In this document: positions 18,448 through 28,500 of the stretch, piece by piece | Position numbering within the stretch: position 1 is the first letter of the stretch | How the letters are laid out: each line of letters opens with the position of its first letter | DNA from: Sphingobium sp. | GTDB taxonomy: Bacteria > Pseudomonadota > Alphaproteobacteria > Sphingomonadales > Sphingomonadaceae | DNA: 64,000 bases | NCBI GenBank assembly: GCA_035196065.1 | Contig: CP136575.1 | Location: 1,455,001 to 1,519,000 of the forward strand | Direction: 5' to 3' | Position numbers and translations under genes: made by a program | The notes under the pieces: generated by a model | Told to the model about the DNA's origin: nothing | Database searches by the model: none | The model's input: the letters and a program-made list of their open reading frames with translations, nothing else

Positions 18448-19005
18448 ATGCACGATGCCCTTGATATCCGGCCGGCAAAGGCGTTGGACGCACAGGCGAT
18501 TGCCGCGATTTACGCGCACCATGTCCGCCATGGGACCGCCAGTTTCGATACAGAGCCGCGTTCGGTTGCGGCGACCGAGGCAAAGATTGCCGAATGCGCG
18601 GCGCGCGATTGGCCCTTTCTTGTCTGCACGCAGGGCCCAACGGTCATCGGCTATGCCTATGCCGTGCAGTTCCGCGACAGGCCGGCCTATGGCCTGACCT
18701 GCGAGGATTCGATCTATGTCCATCCCGACCATCTGGGCAAGGGTGTGGGGCGGGCACTGCTCGGCGCGCTGATCGATGCGGCGCAGGCGGCGGGTTTCCG
18801 CCAGATGCTTGCGGTTATAGGCGGGGCTGAACCGGCTTCGGTCGCGCTGCATGCGGCGCTTGGCTTTACAGAGGCAGGGCGGATGCGCGGCGTCGGGCGC
18901 AAATTCGGTCGCTGGCTCGATTCGCTGTTCATGCAGCGGGCGCTGGGCGCAGGCGATGGCGCGCCGCCTGAAAAGGAGCCGGACGCAGCGCCAATCCGGC
19001 CTTGA
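18448..19005 (+). CDS. GNAT family N-acetyltransferase, phosphinothricin-acetyltransferase-like
   Basis: About 185 aa with a GNAT fold. The acetyl-CoA loop is VHPDHLGKGVGRALLGAL, preceded by EDSIYV. The region YAHHVRHGTASFDTE near the start and GFTEAGRMRGVGRKFGRWLD at the end are typical of the Pat/Bar and MddA subfamily, which acetylates phosphinothricin, methionine sulfone or related amines. The ATG at 18448 has GGAGGG before it. An upstream frame would begin inside the preceding gene. Substrate not determinable. Confidence 0.85.
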   Translation: MHDALDIRPAKALDAQAIAAIYAHHVRHGTASFDTEPRSVAATEAKIAECAARDWPFLVCTQGPTVIGYAYAVQFRDRPAYGLTCEDSIYVHPDHLGKGVGRALLGALIDAAQAAGFRQMLAVIGGAEPASVALHAALGFTEAGRMRGVGRKFGRWLDSLFMQRALGAGDGAPPEKEPDAAPIRP

Positions 19006-19055
19006 TTTAACCGCACGATTAAACCAGATAGTGGTGATTAGAGGAGGAGCGCGTC

Positions 19056-20180
19056 ATGGATTTTGCGGGGCTGGGCTATAGCGAGGAGCAGATCGAACTG
19101 CTCGATGTGGCAACCGCATTTTGCCGCGAAAAATCACCGATGACAAAGGTCCGCACGCTGATGGAGAGCGAGACCGGCTTTGATGCCGATGTCTGGCGCG
19201 AAATGGCCGATCTGGGCTGGCTTGCAGTCGCGGTTCCAGAGGCGCAGGGCGGCGTCGGGCTGACACTGGCTGAGGTGGTGCCGATTGTCGAGCAGATGGG
19301 GCGGACCATGCTCCCGTCGCCCTTTGTCGCAACGACCCTTGCGCAACAGGCGCTGCTTGCAGGCGGCACGGCGGCGCAGCAGGGCGAATGGCTGTCCCGG
19401 CTGGCTGCCGGCGAGGTGGGCACGCTGGCCTTGAGCGAGGCCAATGGCGACTGGCAATTGACCAATATTGAGGCGCGCGCATCGCGCAGCGGCGATGGCA
19501 GCTTGACGCTTTCGGGTACAAAGCATTTCGTGCTTTGGGCGGAAAATGCCGCGCTTGTCATTGCCACGGTGCTGCTTGATGGAAAGCCCGTGCTGGTCGC
19601 GATTGAGCGGGCGGCGATCCCCGCAGGTGCGCTGCGCCGTGAGGGTATTGTCGATGAAACCAAGCGCAGCTTTGCGCTGACGCTCGACGGGATCAGTCTG
19701 CCCGAAAGCGCGCTGCTGGATACAGATCGGGCAACGCAGGCACTGGCTCAGGTGGAACTGGCGGCGAATCTCCTTCAGTCTGCCGAAATGTGCGGCGGAT
19801 CGCAGGCGGTGATAGACTATACGCTCGATTATCTGCGCACGCGCAAACAGTTTGGAAAGCTGATCGGCGAATATCAGGCGCTGAAACATCCGATGGTTGA
19901 CGCCTATGTCACCTATGAAAAGGCGCGCACGCATCTTTACAGCGCGGCCTACAGCCATGGCGAGCAGGGGCTGGGTGAGGTCGCCGTGCGCATGGCCAAG
20001 GCGGCTGCAGACGGCGCCTATAGCTTTGCTGCGGACCGGGCGGTGCAGTTTCATGGCGGCTTTGGCTTCACCCATGATTGCGATGCGGGGCTCCACCGGC
20101 GCGCCGCGATTTTCCAGGCATCGCAATATGGCGACGCCGGATGGCAGCGGGCGAAACTGGCTGACCTGCTTCTCGCTTGA
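19056..20180 (+). CDS. Acyl-CoA dehydrogenase
   Basis: 374-aa FAD-dependent acyl-CoA dehydrogenase. The N-terminal helical domain includes DLGWLAVAVPEAQGGVGLTL, the beta domain has LALSEANGDW, and the C-terminal helices have TLDYLRTRKQFGKLIGEYQALKH and the FAD-adenine loop VQFHGGFGFTHDCDAGLHRR. It catalyses alpha,beta-desaturation of an acyl-CoA. The shape and short length resemble the smaller subunit family used in steroid side-chain or branched substrates; substrate unknown. Good AGGAGG site before the ATG. No partner genes adjacent. Confidence 0.88.
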   Translation: MDFAGLGYSEEQIELLDVATAFCREKSPMTKVRTLMESETGFDADVWREMADLGWLAVAVPEAQGGVGLTLAEVVPIVEQMGRTMLPSPFVATTLAQQALLAGGTAAQQGEWLSRLAAGEVGTLALSEANGDWQLTNIEARASRSGDGSLTLSGTKHFVLWAENAALVIATVLLDGKPVLVAIERAAIPAGALRREGIVDETKRSFALTLDGISLPESALLDTDRATQALAQVELAANLLQSAEMCGGSQAVIDYTLDYLRTRKQFGKLIGEYQALKHPMVDAYVTYEKARTHLYSAAYSHGEQGLGEVAVRMAKAAADGAYSFAADRAVQFHGGFGFTHDCDAGLHRRAAIFQASQYGDAGWQRAKLADLLLA

Positions 20181-20262
20181 CCTTTCACGCCTGCACGGTT
20201 AGGGGCAGGCGCTTTCCGGGGATAGCGATTCCCGTTTATCGACACAGAATAGGATTTTCACG

Positions 20263-20556
20263 ATGTCGCGCATTTGCGAACTGACCGGTAAAGGCCGCAT
20301 GGTCGGCCACAATGTGAGCCACGCGAACAACAAGACCAAGCGTACCTTCCTGCCCAACCTGCAGAATGTTACGCTGATCTCGGACGCGCTGGAACAGAAT
20401 TTCAAGTTCCGCGTCTCGGCGTCGGGTCTGCGTTCGATTGAGCATGTTGGCGGTCTCGACAACTGGCTGCTCAAGACTTCGGACGAGAAGCTGTCGATCA
20501 ATGCACGCAAGGTGAAGAAGGCTGTCGCCAAGAAGCAGACGGCTGCCGCCGCCTAA
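20263..20556 (+). CDS. rpmB: 50S ribosomal protein L28
   Basis: 97 aa, full length for the alphaproteobacterial form. It begins [27 protein letters not shown] and has the basic C-terminus [13 protein letters not shown]. Component of the large ribosomal subunit. A strong terminator follows at once, inside the convergent gene. Confidence 0.97.
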   Translation: MSRICELTGKGRMVGHNVSHANNKTKRTFLPNLQNVTLISDALEQNFKFRVSASGLRSIEHVGGLDNWLLKTSDEKLSINARKVKKAVAKKQTAAAA

Positions 20557-20569
20557 TCAGCGCGCTTCG

Positions 20570-21586
20570 CTAAAGAGTTTGAAAGCCGGGGGCGGGTTCC
20601 GCCTCCGGTTTTTTATTGGGCAAGGTCAGCGCGAATTTCAGCAGCAAGCTGCGCTGCATTGCCGAGAAATTATTGTCGGATAGCATCCAGACGATCAGTC
20701 GCCCGTCTTGCTGCGTCACGGCCAGCGCCTCCATATTGTCGACGAGCAACGGGGCGGCCAGCGCCGCCAGCAGTTGTGGCTGTGCGGCGGCATCTTCCTT
20801 GATCATGGCGGGATCAATCAGCGTCAGCTTGGCCGAAAAGCCGTCGGGAAAGGCGATCCGCCGGTTGAGTATCAATATCCGCCCGTCGGGCAATAATGCC
20901 GCGTCGGTGGGTCGGTATCCCTTGGGCGCGCGATAGCCAAAGGGCATGACCCGGCTTCCCGTTTCAACCGGATCGCCCGAAAAGAGATAGGCGCTGTGGC
21001 TGCCATCGGGGCGCGAATGGGTTTCGGATATGATCAGGAAACGGCCATCGGCAAGCCGCACCAATGTTTCGACGCCGCCATTGGCGCGCCAGTTTTTGGC
21101 AAAGGCCAGCCGCTTCACGCCGTCGATCCGGCTGAGCGATGCGGGCATCCGGCGAATGGCGTGGCGCGCTTCATAGCTGATCCAGATCCGCCCGCTATCG
21201 GGATCACGCGTCATCCCTTCGCTGTCAAAATCGCGATAGTCACTGTCTTCGCTGACGCCAGGCAGCGCGGCGATGAAGCTGTCCGCCATCTTGCCCGCCC
21301 GACCCGGTGTGAAGCCGATCAGCGTTCCCGCATCGCTCAACGCAAGGAATCGGCCGTCGGGCAGCGCCACCATCCCCGAAATCCCGCCAAAGCGGCTATT
21401 GTCGCTGCGCAATTCCCAACCGCCCAGATAGGTCAGCGCGCCGACGCGCCGCCGTTCGGGATTGGCGGCATCCAGCGGCAGCGGAACCATCGCAATCGTC
21501 TGGCTGTCATTGCGCCAATAGGCGCGGTGCCCGCCGATCGACAGCAGGGCGAGTAACAATATCGGCAATAGGCGGAGCATTCGCAT
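20570..21586 (-). CDS. Esterase-like activity of phytase family protein
   Basis: 338-aa exported protein with a signal segment (RMLRLLPILLLALLSIGG, residues 2-19). The body shows the beta-propeller phytase-like pattern: SGMVALPDGRFLALSDAG, DFDSEGMTRDPDSGRIWISYE, LPDGRILILNRR. The family is named from similarity to 3-phytase/esterase proteins; the real substrate is unproven. Its last codons are made of the hairpin that terminates rpmB on the other strand. Confidence 0.82.
   Translation of the reverse strand: MRMLRLLPILLLALLSIGGHRAYWRNDSQTIAMVPLPLDAANPERRRVGALTYLGGWELRSDNSRFGGISGMVALPDGRFLALSDAGTLIGFTPGRAGKMADSFIAALPGVSEDSDYRDFDSEGMTRDPDSGRIWISYEARHAIRRMPASLSRIDGVKRLAFAKNWRANGGVETLVRLADGRFLIISETHSRPDGSHSAYLFSGDPVETGSRVMPFGYRAPKGYRPTDAALLPDGRILILNRRIAFPDGFSAKLTLIDPAMIKEDAAAQPQLLAALAAPLLVDNMEALAVTQQDGRLIVWMLSDNNFSAMQRSLLLKFALTLPNKKPEAEPAPGFQTL
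20586..20615 (+). terminator. Terminator of rpmB, inside the convergent coding region
   Basis: Stem CCGGGGGCGG-GTT-CCGCCTCCGG (one mismatch) followed by TTTTTT, 30 bp after the rpmB stop. It overlaps the last 15 codons of the esterase-like gene on the opposite strand. Confidence 0.88.
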
Positions 21587-21747
21587 CGCCCCCTCATATC
21601 ATTCATGAAAAAAAGCAGAAGTCTGAACAGGAGATAACATTGGCATTCATGAAAGGCTCAAGTCGAATCGCATAATCCGGTTTCACAGACAGCAGACCGC
21701 CCAGCCAGAAACGGGCCCGGGTCAAAAAATGAAGAGGAGACAGGAAA

Positions 21748-22143
21748 ATGCAGATCAAGAAAAACATCGGCGCACTGTTCGCCACCGCCCTTCTCGCCAC
21801 GGGCTTTGCCGCAGTTCCGGCTGCAGCGCACAGCGGATATGACGATGATGATGGCTATTACAGCTACAGCCGCGACCGCGAATATCGCAATGACCGTGGC
21901 TATCGCGGAGACCGTGGTTATCGCGGTGACCGCAGCGACCGGGGTTATCGTAACCGTGGTGATCGCTGTGATCGCGGTACCGGCGGCACAATCATCGGCG
22001 GTGTTGTCGGCGGTCTTGCCGGTCGTGAAGTTGCCCGCCGCGGTAACCGCACTGAAGGCGCGATCATCGGGGCTGCCGTCGGCGCATTGGCGGGTCGCGC
22101 CATCGACAAATCCGACAGCCGCTGCGGTCGCCGCTGGCGTTGA
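21748..22143 (+). CDS. Exported glycine-zipper 2TM domain protein
   Basis: 131 aa. The signal peptide ends at about residue 27 (AAVPAAAHS). A low-complexity middle is rich in Tyr, Arg and Asp with repeating RGYRGD units (residues 45-75). The C-terminal glycine zipper has TGGTIIGGVVGGLAGREVAR and a second similar helix, as in Rickettsia 17-kDa antigen/YMGG proteins. Probably in the periplasm or outer membrane. GAGGAGACAG ribosome site. Function unknown. Confidence 0.85.
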   Translation: MQIKKNIGALFATALLATGFAAVPAAAHSGYDDDDGYYSYSRDREYRNDRGYRGDRGYRGDRSDRGYRNRGDRCDRGTGGTIIGGVVGGLAGREVARRGNRTEGAIIGAAVGALAGRAIDKSDSRCGRRWR

Positions 22144-22180
22144 AACTAAGGTGAAGGGGAGCGCGGTCAGTACCGTCCCT

Positions 22181-22248
22181 CCCCTCTCCGCTGCGACTAG
22201 GCGGCAAGCGGCCAAGCCTCGCCCCTCTCCCCTGAAGGAGAGAGGGGG
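22181..22248 (+). repeat. REP-like palindromic element, copy 3
   Basis: 68-bp copy nearly identical to the one at 17053. The inner hairpin here is GGCGGC-AA-GCGGCC. The purine-rich end GGAGAGAGGGGG lies immediately before a TTG that can start putA. Confidence 0.85.
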
Positions 22249-22250
22249 AA

Positions 22251-25200
22251 TTGGTAACAATTGAAACTTGCAGCAGCCTGCCCCCGGCGGCTAATGCCGC
22301 TGGCATGACTTCCTCGTTAGAAAAAGCGCGCATGGCGATACGGCCGCATTATCGTGCCGCCGAACCCGAAACACTGGCCCCGCTGGTGGCTGCGGCACAA
22401 TTGCAGCATGGCGAACGCGAGGCGATTGTCGGCCGCGCGCACGGGCTCCTCGCCGATTTGCGCGGCGCACAGTCTGATGGCTGGGTGAACCAATTTCTCC
22501 AGGAATACCGACTAGGCACCGAAGAGGGGACGGCCTTGCTATCGCTGGCCGAGGCCTTTTTGCGCGTGCCTGATGCCGACACGGCTGATCTGTTGATCGC
22601 AGACAAGCTGGGCGATGCCAATTGGCGTGCGCATAAGGGGCAGTCGGCCAGCCTATTGGTGAATGGTGCGACCTGGGGCCTGGTGCTCGGCAAGGCGATG
22701 GTGGGCGATGAAAGCACGGGCGTGCTGCGCAAGCTGCTGTCGCGTGCAGGTGAACCCTTTGTGCGTCAGGCGGTTGGTGCTGCCATGCGGTTGATGGGGC
22801 AGGTGTTCGTCATGGGCCGCACCATTGATGAGGCGCGCAATCGGATGGAGGACAGCGAGAATCGCGGTTTCACAGCCAGTTTCGACATGTTGGGCGAAGC
22901 AGCGCGCACCCGCGACGATGCCGCCCGCTATTTCGAGGCCTATCAAAATGCGGTCGCCGCGGTCGGTGCCGATCCGGCGCGCGGCCACAGCGTTTCGGTG
23001 AAATTGTCGGCGCTGCATCCACGTTATGAAACCGCAAAGGCGGCGACCTGCGTTCCCGAACTGTCGGCGATGCTGGTCGAATTGGCGCGGCAGGCGGCCG
23101 ATGCCGGCGTGCAATTGACGGTTGATGCCGAAGAAGCCGCGCGGCTGGAAATGAGCCTTGATATCATTGAAGCAGCGGCCCGCGACCGGCAGCTGAAAGG
23201 CTGGGACGGGCTGGGCATGGCGGTGCAGGCCTATTCCAAACGCGCGCGTCCAGTGCTGGCATGGGCGGACAGCCTTGGCCGCGAAACCGGCCGCGTGATG
23301 CAGGTCCGGCTGGTAAAGGGCGCCTATTGGGACAGCGAAATCAAATGGGCCCAAGAACGCGGCCATTCCGATTTCCCGCTGTTCACGCGCAAGCCGGCAA
23401 CCGATGTGTCCTATCTCGCTTGCGCGCGCGACATGCTGGCGGCAAGCCATATCCGCCCGGCCTTTGCCAGCCATAATGCGCTGACCGTGGCGACGATCCT
23501 CGAATGGGCTGGCGATAGCCGTGATTTTGAATTCCAGCGGTTGCACGGCATGGGGCAGGGGTTGTTCGAACGGTTGGTTCGCGAAGACGGCTATCATTGC
23601 CGCATCTATGCGCCCGTTGGCGGCCATCGTGATCTCTTGGCCTATCTCGTCCGCCGCCTGCTGGAAAATGGCGCGAATAGCAGCTTTGTCCACCAGCTTG
23701 CTGATGAGGATGTGAGCGAGGAAGAATTGCTCGCTGACCCGGTGGAAAAGGTGATGCAAACAGGCGGCAGCCGTCATCCGTCAATCCGTTTGCCGTCTGA
23801 CCTTTTCATGCCCGAACGGCGCAACAGCGACGGTCTGGATCTGGATGATGCCGCCATACTCGCTGATATTGCCAGCAAGGTTGTCGCGATGCCCGCGATG
23901 CCTGCGGGTATCGATGCCAATGTGTCCGGGGCGATTTCCGCCGCGCAATCTGCTTTCCCGACATGGTCGGCGACTCCGGTCGAAGACCGCGCCGCCTGTC
24001 TTGATCGGCTGGCCGACCTTTTGGAGGCGCATCGGAGCGACCTGATGGCGATTGCCGTGCAGGAGGCGAAAAAGACGATCCCCGATGCACTATCCGAAGT
24101 GCGCGAAGCGATCGATTTTTGCCGCTATTATGCAGCACGTGCGCGTTCAGACCTTCTGCCGATCGAACTGCCCGGACCGACCGGCGAGCGCAATGTGCTG
24201 CGCCATGAAGGGCGCGGTGTTTGGGCGGCAATTGCGCCGTGGAATTTTCCGCTGGCGATATTCCTCGGGCAGGTCGTTGCTGCTTTGGTCACCGGCAACG
24301 CCGTGGTGGCAAAGCCTGCACCGCAGACGCCGCAAATTGCGCGCTTCGTAGTGGCGCTCGCTTATCGTGCAGGCGTGCCTAAGGGTGCTTTGCAACTGGT
24401 GACTGGCGGCGGAGATGTGGGTACGGCGCTCACTGGCGATCCGCGCATCACCGGCGTTGTTTTTACCGGATCGGTGCCAACGGCCAAGGCGATTGCGCGC
24501 AACCTGCTGGCGGACGATTCCCGTCCGCTGGTGCCGCTGATCGCAGAAACGGGCGGTCTCAATGCCATGTTCGTCGATTCAACCGCATTGTCCGAACAGG
24601 TGGTGCGCGATGTTATCGTCTCGGGCTTCCAGTCTGCCGGGCAGCGCTGCTCGGCGCTGCGCTTGCTGATGCTGCAGGAAGATATTGCCGATGCGACGCT
24701 TGAAATGCTGGCGGGGGCGATGGACGAACTTGTCGTGGGTGATCCTGCCGACCCTGCAACCGACATTGGCCCTGTGATCGACAAGGCTTCCTATGACCGA
24801 CTGATGGCCTATCGTGCGTCGCAGGCAGACCGGATGGTGCACAGCATCGCGGTGCCGGATGATGGGTTGTTCGTGCCGCCGACGGTGATCCGCCTCGATA
24901 GCCTTGATGATCTCAACACCGAATATTTCGGTCCCATAGTTCATGTTGCGACATGGCCTGCCGGAAAACTGGAAGAGGCGATCGCGGCGGTCAACGCCAA
25001 GGGTTTTGGCCTTACCATGGGGCTGCACAGCCGCATTGCGCGCATTTCCGACATGGTCGAGGCGCGGGCGCGCGTCGGCAATCTCTATATAAACCGGTCG
25101 ATGATCGGTGCCGTTGTCGGCAGCCAGCCTTTTGGCGGCGAAGGGCTTTCGGGAACGGGGCCCAAGGCGGGCGGGCCCAATTATCTCCACCGTTTCTGTG

Positions 25201-25271
25201 CAGAGCGCACGACCAGCACCGATACGACCAGCGCAGGGGGCAACGCCTCGTTACTGTCGCTTGAGGACTGA
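22251..25271 (+). CDS. putA: Bifunctional proline dehydrogenase / P5C dehydrogenase PutA
   Basis: 1006 aa. The proline dehydrogenase half (about 60-470) includes the FAD-barrel signature RLVKGAYWDSEIKWAQ. The aldehyde dehydrogenase half (about 540-980) has APWNFPLAIFLGQV, the catalytic Glu in LIAETGGLNAM and the catalytic Cys in SAGQRCSALR. It oxidises proline to glutamate with substrate channelling. There is no N-terminal ribbon-helix-helix domain, so it is a non-regulatory PutA. TTG at 22251 gives the longest frame, with the repeat's GGAGAGAGGGGG before it; ATG at 22305 or 22332 are alternatives. Confidence 0.95.
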   Translation: MVTIETCSSLPPAANAAGMTSSLEKARMAIRPHYRAAEPETLAPLVAAAQLQHGEREAIVGRAHGLLADLRGAQSDGWVNQFLQEYRLGTEEGTALLSLAEAFLRVPDADTADLLIADKLGDANWRAHKGQSASLLVNGATWGLVLGKAMVGDESTGVLRKLLSRAGEPFVRQAVGAAMRLMGQVFVMGRTIDEARNRMEDSENRGFTASFDMLGEAARTRDDAARYFEAYQNAVAAVGADPARGHSVSVKLSALHPRYETAKAATCVPELSAMLVELARQAADAGVQLTVDAEEAARLEMSLDIIEAAARDRQLKGWDGLGMAVQAYSKRARPVLAWADSLGRETGRVMQVRLVKGAYWDSEIKWAQERGHSDFPLFTRKPATDVSYLACARDMLAASHIRPAFASHNALTVATILEWAGDSRDFEFQRLHGMGQGLFERLVREDGYHCRIYAPVGGHRDLLAYLVRRLLENGANSSFVHQLADEDVSEEELLADPVEKVMQTGGSRHPSIRLPSDLFMPERRNSDGLDLDDAAILADIASKVVAMPAMPAGIDANVSGAISAAQSAFPTWSATPVEDRAACLDRLADLLEAHRSDLMAIAVQEAKKTIPDALSEVREAIDFCRYYAARARSDLLPIELPGPTGERNVLRHEGRGVWAAIAPWNFPLAIFLGQVVAALVTGNAVVAKPAPQTPQIARFVVALAYRAGVPKGALQLVTGGGDVGTALTGDPRITGVVFTGSVPTAKAIARNLLADDSRPLVPLIAETGGLNAMFVDSTALSEQVVRDVIVSGFQSAGQRCSALRLLMLQEDIADATLEMLAGAMDELVVGDPADPATDIGPVIDKASYDRLMAYRASQADRMVHSIAVPDDGLFVPPTVIRLDSLDDLNTEYFGPIVHVATWPAGKLEEAIAAVNAKGFGLTMGLHSRIARISDMVEARARVGNLYINRSMIGAVVGSQPFGGEGLSGTGPKAGGPNYLHRFCAERTTSTDTTSAGGNASLLSLED

Positions 25272-25279
25272 AATGAAAA

Positions 25280-25307
25280 GGGGCGGTGCGCGACCCGGCA
25301 CCGCCCC
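25280..25307. terminator. GC-rich hairpin after putA
   Basis: Perfect 10-bp stem GGGGCGGTGC / GCACCGCCCC with an 8-base loop, nine bases after the putA stop. The 3' side lacks a clear T run; the plus-strand 5' side is AAAA, so it would work better for transcription coming from gltB. Confidence 0.6.
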
Positions 25308-25581
25308 TCCCTACATCGCACTAGTCCGGCGCAATGCCGAAGGCGATGGCCCCCGTTCGCGAAAAAGCCGTCGCTTTATCGCGATCGTGACATGATCTTT
25401 CATCCGCGCGACAACATCGCGCGCCAGCTATTGAAAAGGCGCCCTATCTAAGGCCGCAGCCGCGACCGGATCCGCCTGAACGCCTTTTGCTTTAGCAGAA
25501 AAGGACTTTCGGCGCACTTAACAAAGCGCTCATTTAGGCGTCAGAATGGTAAATGGTTGTAAAGCGCCGGGGTGCTGCGCA
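25308..25581. other. Intergenic region between convergent putA and gltB
   Basis: No gene is supported. It holds a weaker hairpin around 25482-25506 (CCTTTT-GC ... GC-AAAAGG type) and the pair AAAAGGCG (25434) / CGCCTTTT (25481). A small RNA cannot be excluded from sequence alone. Confidence 0.3.
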
Positions 25582-28500
25582 CTATTCCGCAGCGACGCTT
25601 TGGACAGCATCTGACAGCGGGTGGGTTAGCCGTGTGAGCATTTCCTTCGGGCAGACCTGCCAGAATTCCCCGCGCCGCCTTTCCCAATCTTCGATGATCG
25701 AATTTGACCATGGACTGTCGGTGGCCTGCGCATGTTCGGCGACGAGCGCCTTCAGCTGCGCTTCCCAATAGACGCTGTCGAGCCGTTGCCAGACGATGCT
25801 GTCAGGGTTGGCGCGCGATTCAAAGCGGCCATCGGGATCAAGGATGAAGGCCATGCCGCCGGTCATGCCCGCGCCGAAATTGCTGCCGGTCTCGCCCAGG
25901 ATCACCGCAGTTCCGCCGGTCATATACTCGCAGGCATTGGCCCCGGCGCCTTCGACAACAACGGTCGCGCCCGAATTGCGCACGGCAAAGCGTTCACCCG
26001 CCTGCCCCGCGGCAAACAGTTTTCCGCTGGTCGCGCCATACAGCACCGTGTTGCCGATGATCGAATTCAGCTGGCTTTCCAGGTTCGAACTCACCGTCGG
26101 GCGGACGATGATCTTGCCACCCGAAAGCCCCTTGCCGACATAGTCATTGGCATCGCCAAATACTTCGAGCGTGATCCCTTGGCACAGGAAAGCACCCAAG
26201 GACTGGCCGGCCGATCCGCGCAGGCGGACCTGCACATGATCATCGGCAAGCCCCTTCATCCCGTATAGACGCGTGATTTCCGAGCTCAGCCTTGTGCCGA
26301 CCGCGCGATGCGTGTTGCGGACATTATAGGTCAGCTGCATCTTTTCGCGCCGGTCGAATACGGGCCGCGCGTCCTTCAATATCTGCGCATCAAGGCTGTC
26401 GGGCACTTCGTTGCGGAACCCGTCAATATGGAAACGCCGCGCTGCATCGGGGGCGTCGACCTTGGCAAGGATCGGGTTGAGATCAAGGTCGTCCAGATGT
26501 TCTGCCCCGCGATTGATCTGACGCAGCAATTCGGTGCGGCCAATCACTTCGTCCAGCGAACGGAAGCCCAGCTTGGCCAGTATTTCGCGCACTTCCTCTG
26601 CAATAAAGGTCATCAGGTTGATTACCTTTTCGGGGGTGCCGGTAAATTTCGCACGCAGCTTTTCATCCTGCACGCAGACGCCGACGGGGCAGGTGTTCGA
26701 ATGGCATTGCCGCACCATGATGCAGCCCATGGCCACAAGACTCAGCGTACCAATGCCATATTCCTCGGCACCAAGGATCGCCGCGATCACAATGTCGCGG
26801 CCGGTTTTCAGCCCGCCGTCGGTGCGCAATTTCACCCGGTGGCGAAGGCCATTGAGCGTCAGCACCTGATTGGCTTCGGATAGGCCCATTTCCCACGGCG
26901 TACCGGCATATTTGATGCTGGTCAGCGGGCTTGCGCCAGTGCCGCCAACATTGCCCGATACGAGGATCACGTCGGCATGCGCCTTGGCAACGCCGGCCGC
27001 GATCGTGCCAATCCCTGCGGCGCTCACCAGCTTCACACAGACCCGCGCGCGCGGGTTGATCTGCTTGAGGTCATAGATCAGCTGCGCCAGATCCTCGATC
27101 GAATAAATGTCATGGTGCGGGGGCGGGGAGATCAGGGTGACGCCGGGCGTCGAATGGCGCAGCCGCGCGATCATCTCGGTCACTTTGAAACCGGGAAGCT
27201 GCCCACCTTCGCCGGGCTTAGCACCCTGGGCCACCTTAATCTCGATTTCCTCGCACGCACCCAGATATTCGGCGGTGACGCCGAAACGGCCGCTGGCAAT
27301 CTGTTTGATCACGCTATTGGCATTGTCGCCATTTTCATAAGGTTTGAAACGCTTGCTATCCTCACCGCCTTCGCCCGAAACGGCCTTGGCACCGATCCGG
27401 TTCATCGCGATAGCCAGCGTCTCATGCGCCTCGGGTGAAAGCGCGCCCAACGACATGCCCGGTGTTACAAAGCGCTTGCGAATCTCGGTGATCGCCTCAA
27501 CCTCGTCCAGCGGCACGCCAGCCTTGGGATAATTGAATTCCATCAGGTCGCGCAGATAGACGGGTGGCAATTCCCGCACGCCGGCGGAGAATTGCAAATA
27601 GGTTGAATAGCTGTCTTTGGCGACAGAGCTTTGCAACAAGTGCATCAACCCTGCCGAATAGGCATGGGCCTCACCATCCTTGCGCTGCTTGTAGAAGCCG
27701 CCAATCGGCAGGCGTGCGACAGCCGCATCATAGGCTTCTGCATGGCGTTCAGCGGCGTTGACGAACAGCGACTGGTAACCTTCGCCCGAAATCTTGTTTG
27801 GCATGCCGGGGAAGAAATCATTGACGAGTGCGCGGCTCAGACCGACCGCCTCGAAATTATAGCCGCCGCGATAGCTGGAGATCACCGCAATCCCCATTTT
27901 CGACATGATCTTCAAAAGACCTTCGTTGATCGCGGTGCGATAATTTTCGAGCGCCTGAGCGAAAGCCATGCCGCCAAACAGGCCGCGTGCATGACGGTTG
28001 GCAATGGCGGCCTCTGCCAGATAGGCATTCACCGTCGTTGCGCCGACGCCGATCAGGACCGCGAAATAATGGGTATCGAGGCATTCGGCCGAACGCACAT
28101 TGACCGACGCATAGCTGCGAAGGCCGGCACGCACGAGGTGGGTGTGCACCGCTGCGGCTGCAAGGATCATTGGAATGGCGACGCGGCCTTCATCAATGCC
28201 GATATCGGTCAGGAATAATTCGGTCTGGCCCGAACGTACGGCAGCCTCGGCAGCATCGCGGATGCGGCGGATTGCGGCGCGCAGACCCTCCTGCCCCTCG
28301 GCGACCTTGTAGGTGCAGTCAATTTCGGCGGCGGATTTGCCAAAGGCTGCCTTCAACCGGCCCCATTCGGCATTGGTCAGGACAGGGCTGTCGAGCACAA
28401 GGACATCGCTATTCTGCCCGGCCACATCCAGAATATTGGCAAGGTTGGAGAAACGCGTCTTCAGGCTCATCACATGCCGTTCGCGCAAAGAATCGATCGG

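Noticed and set aside
25280-25307. Standard rho-independent terminator for putA
   Set aside because: The hairpin is perfect, but the plus-strand 3' side has no T run, so it was listed only as a probable terminator with reduced confidence.
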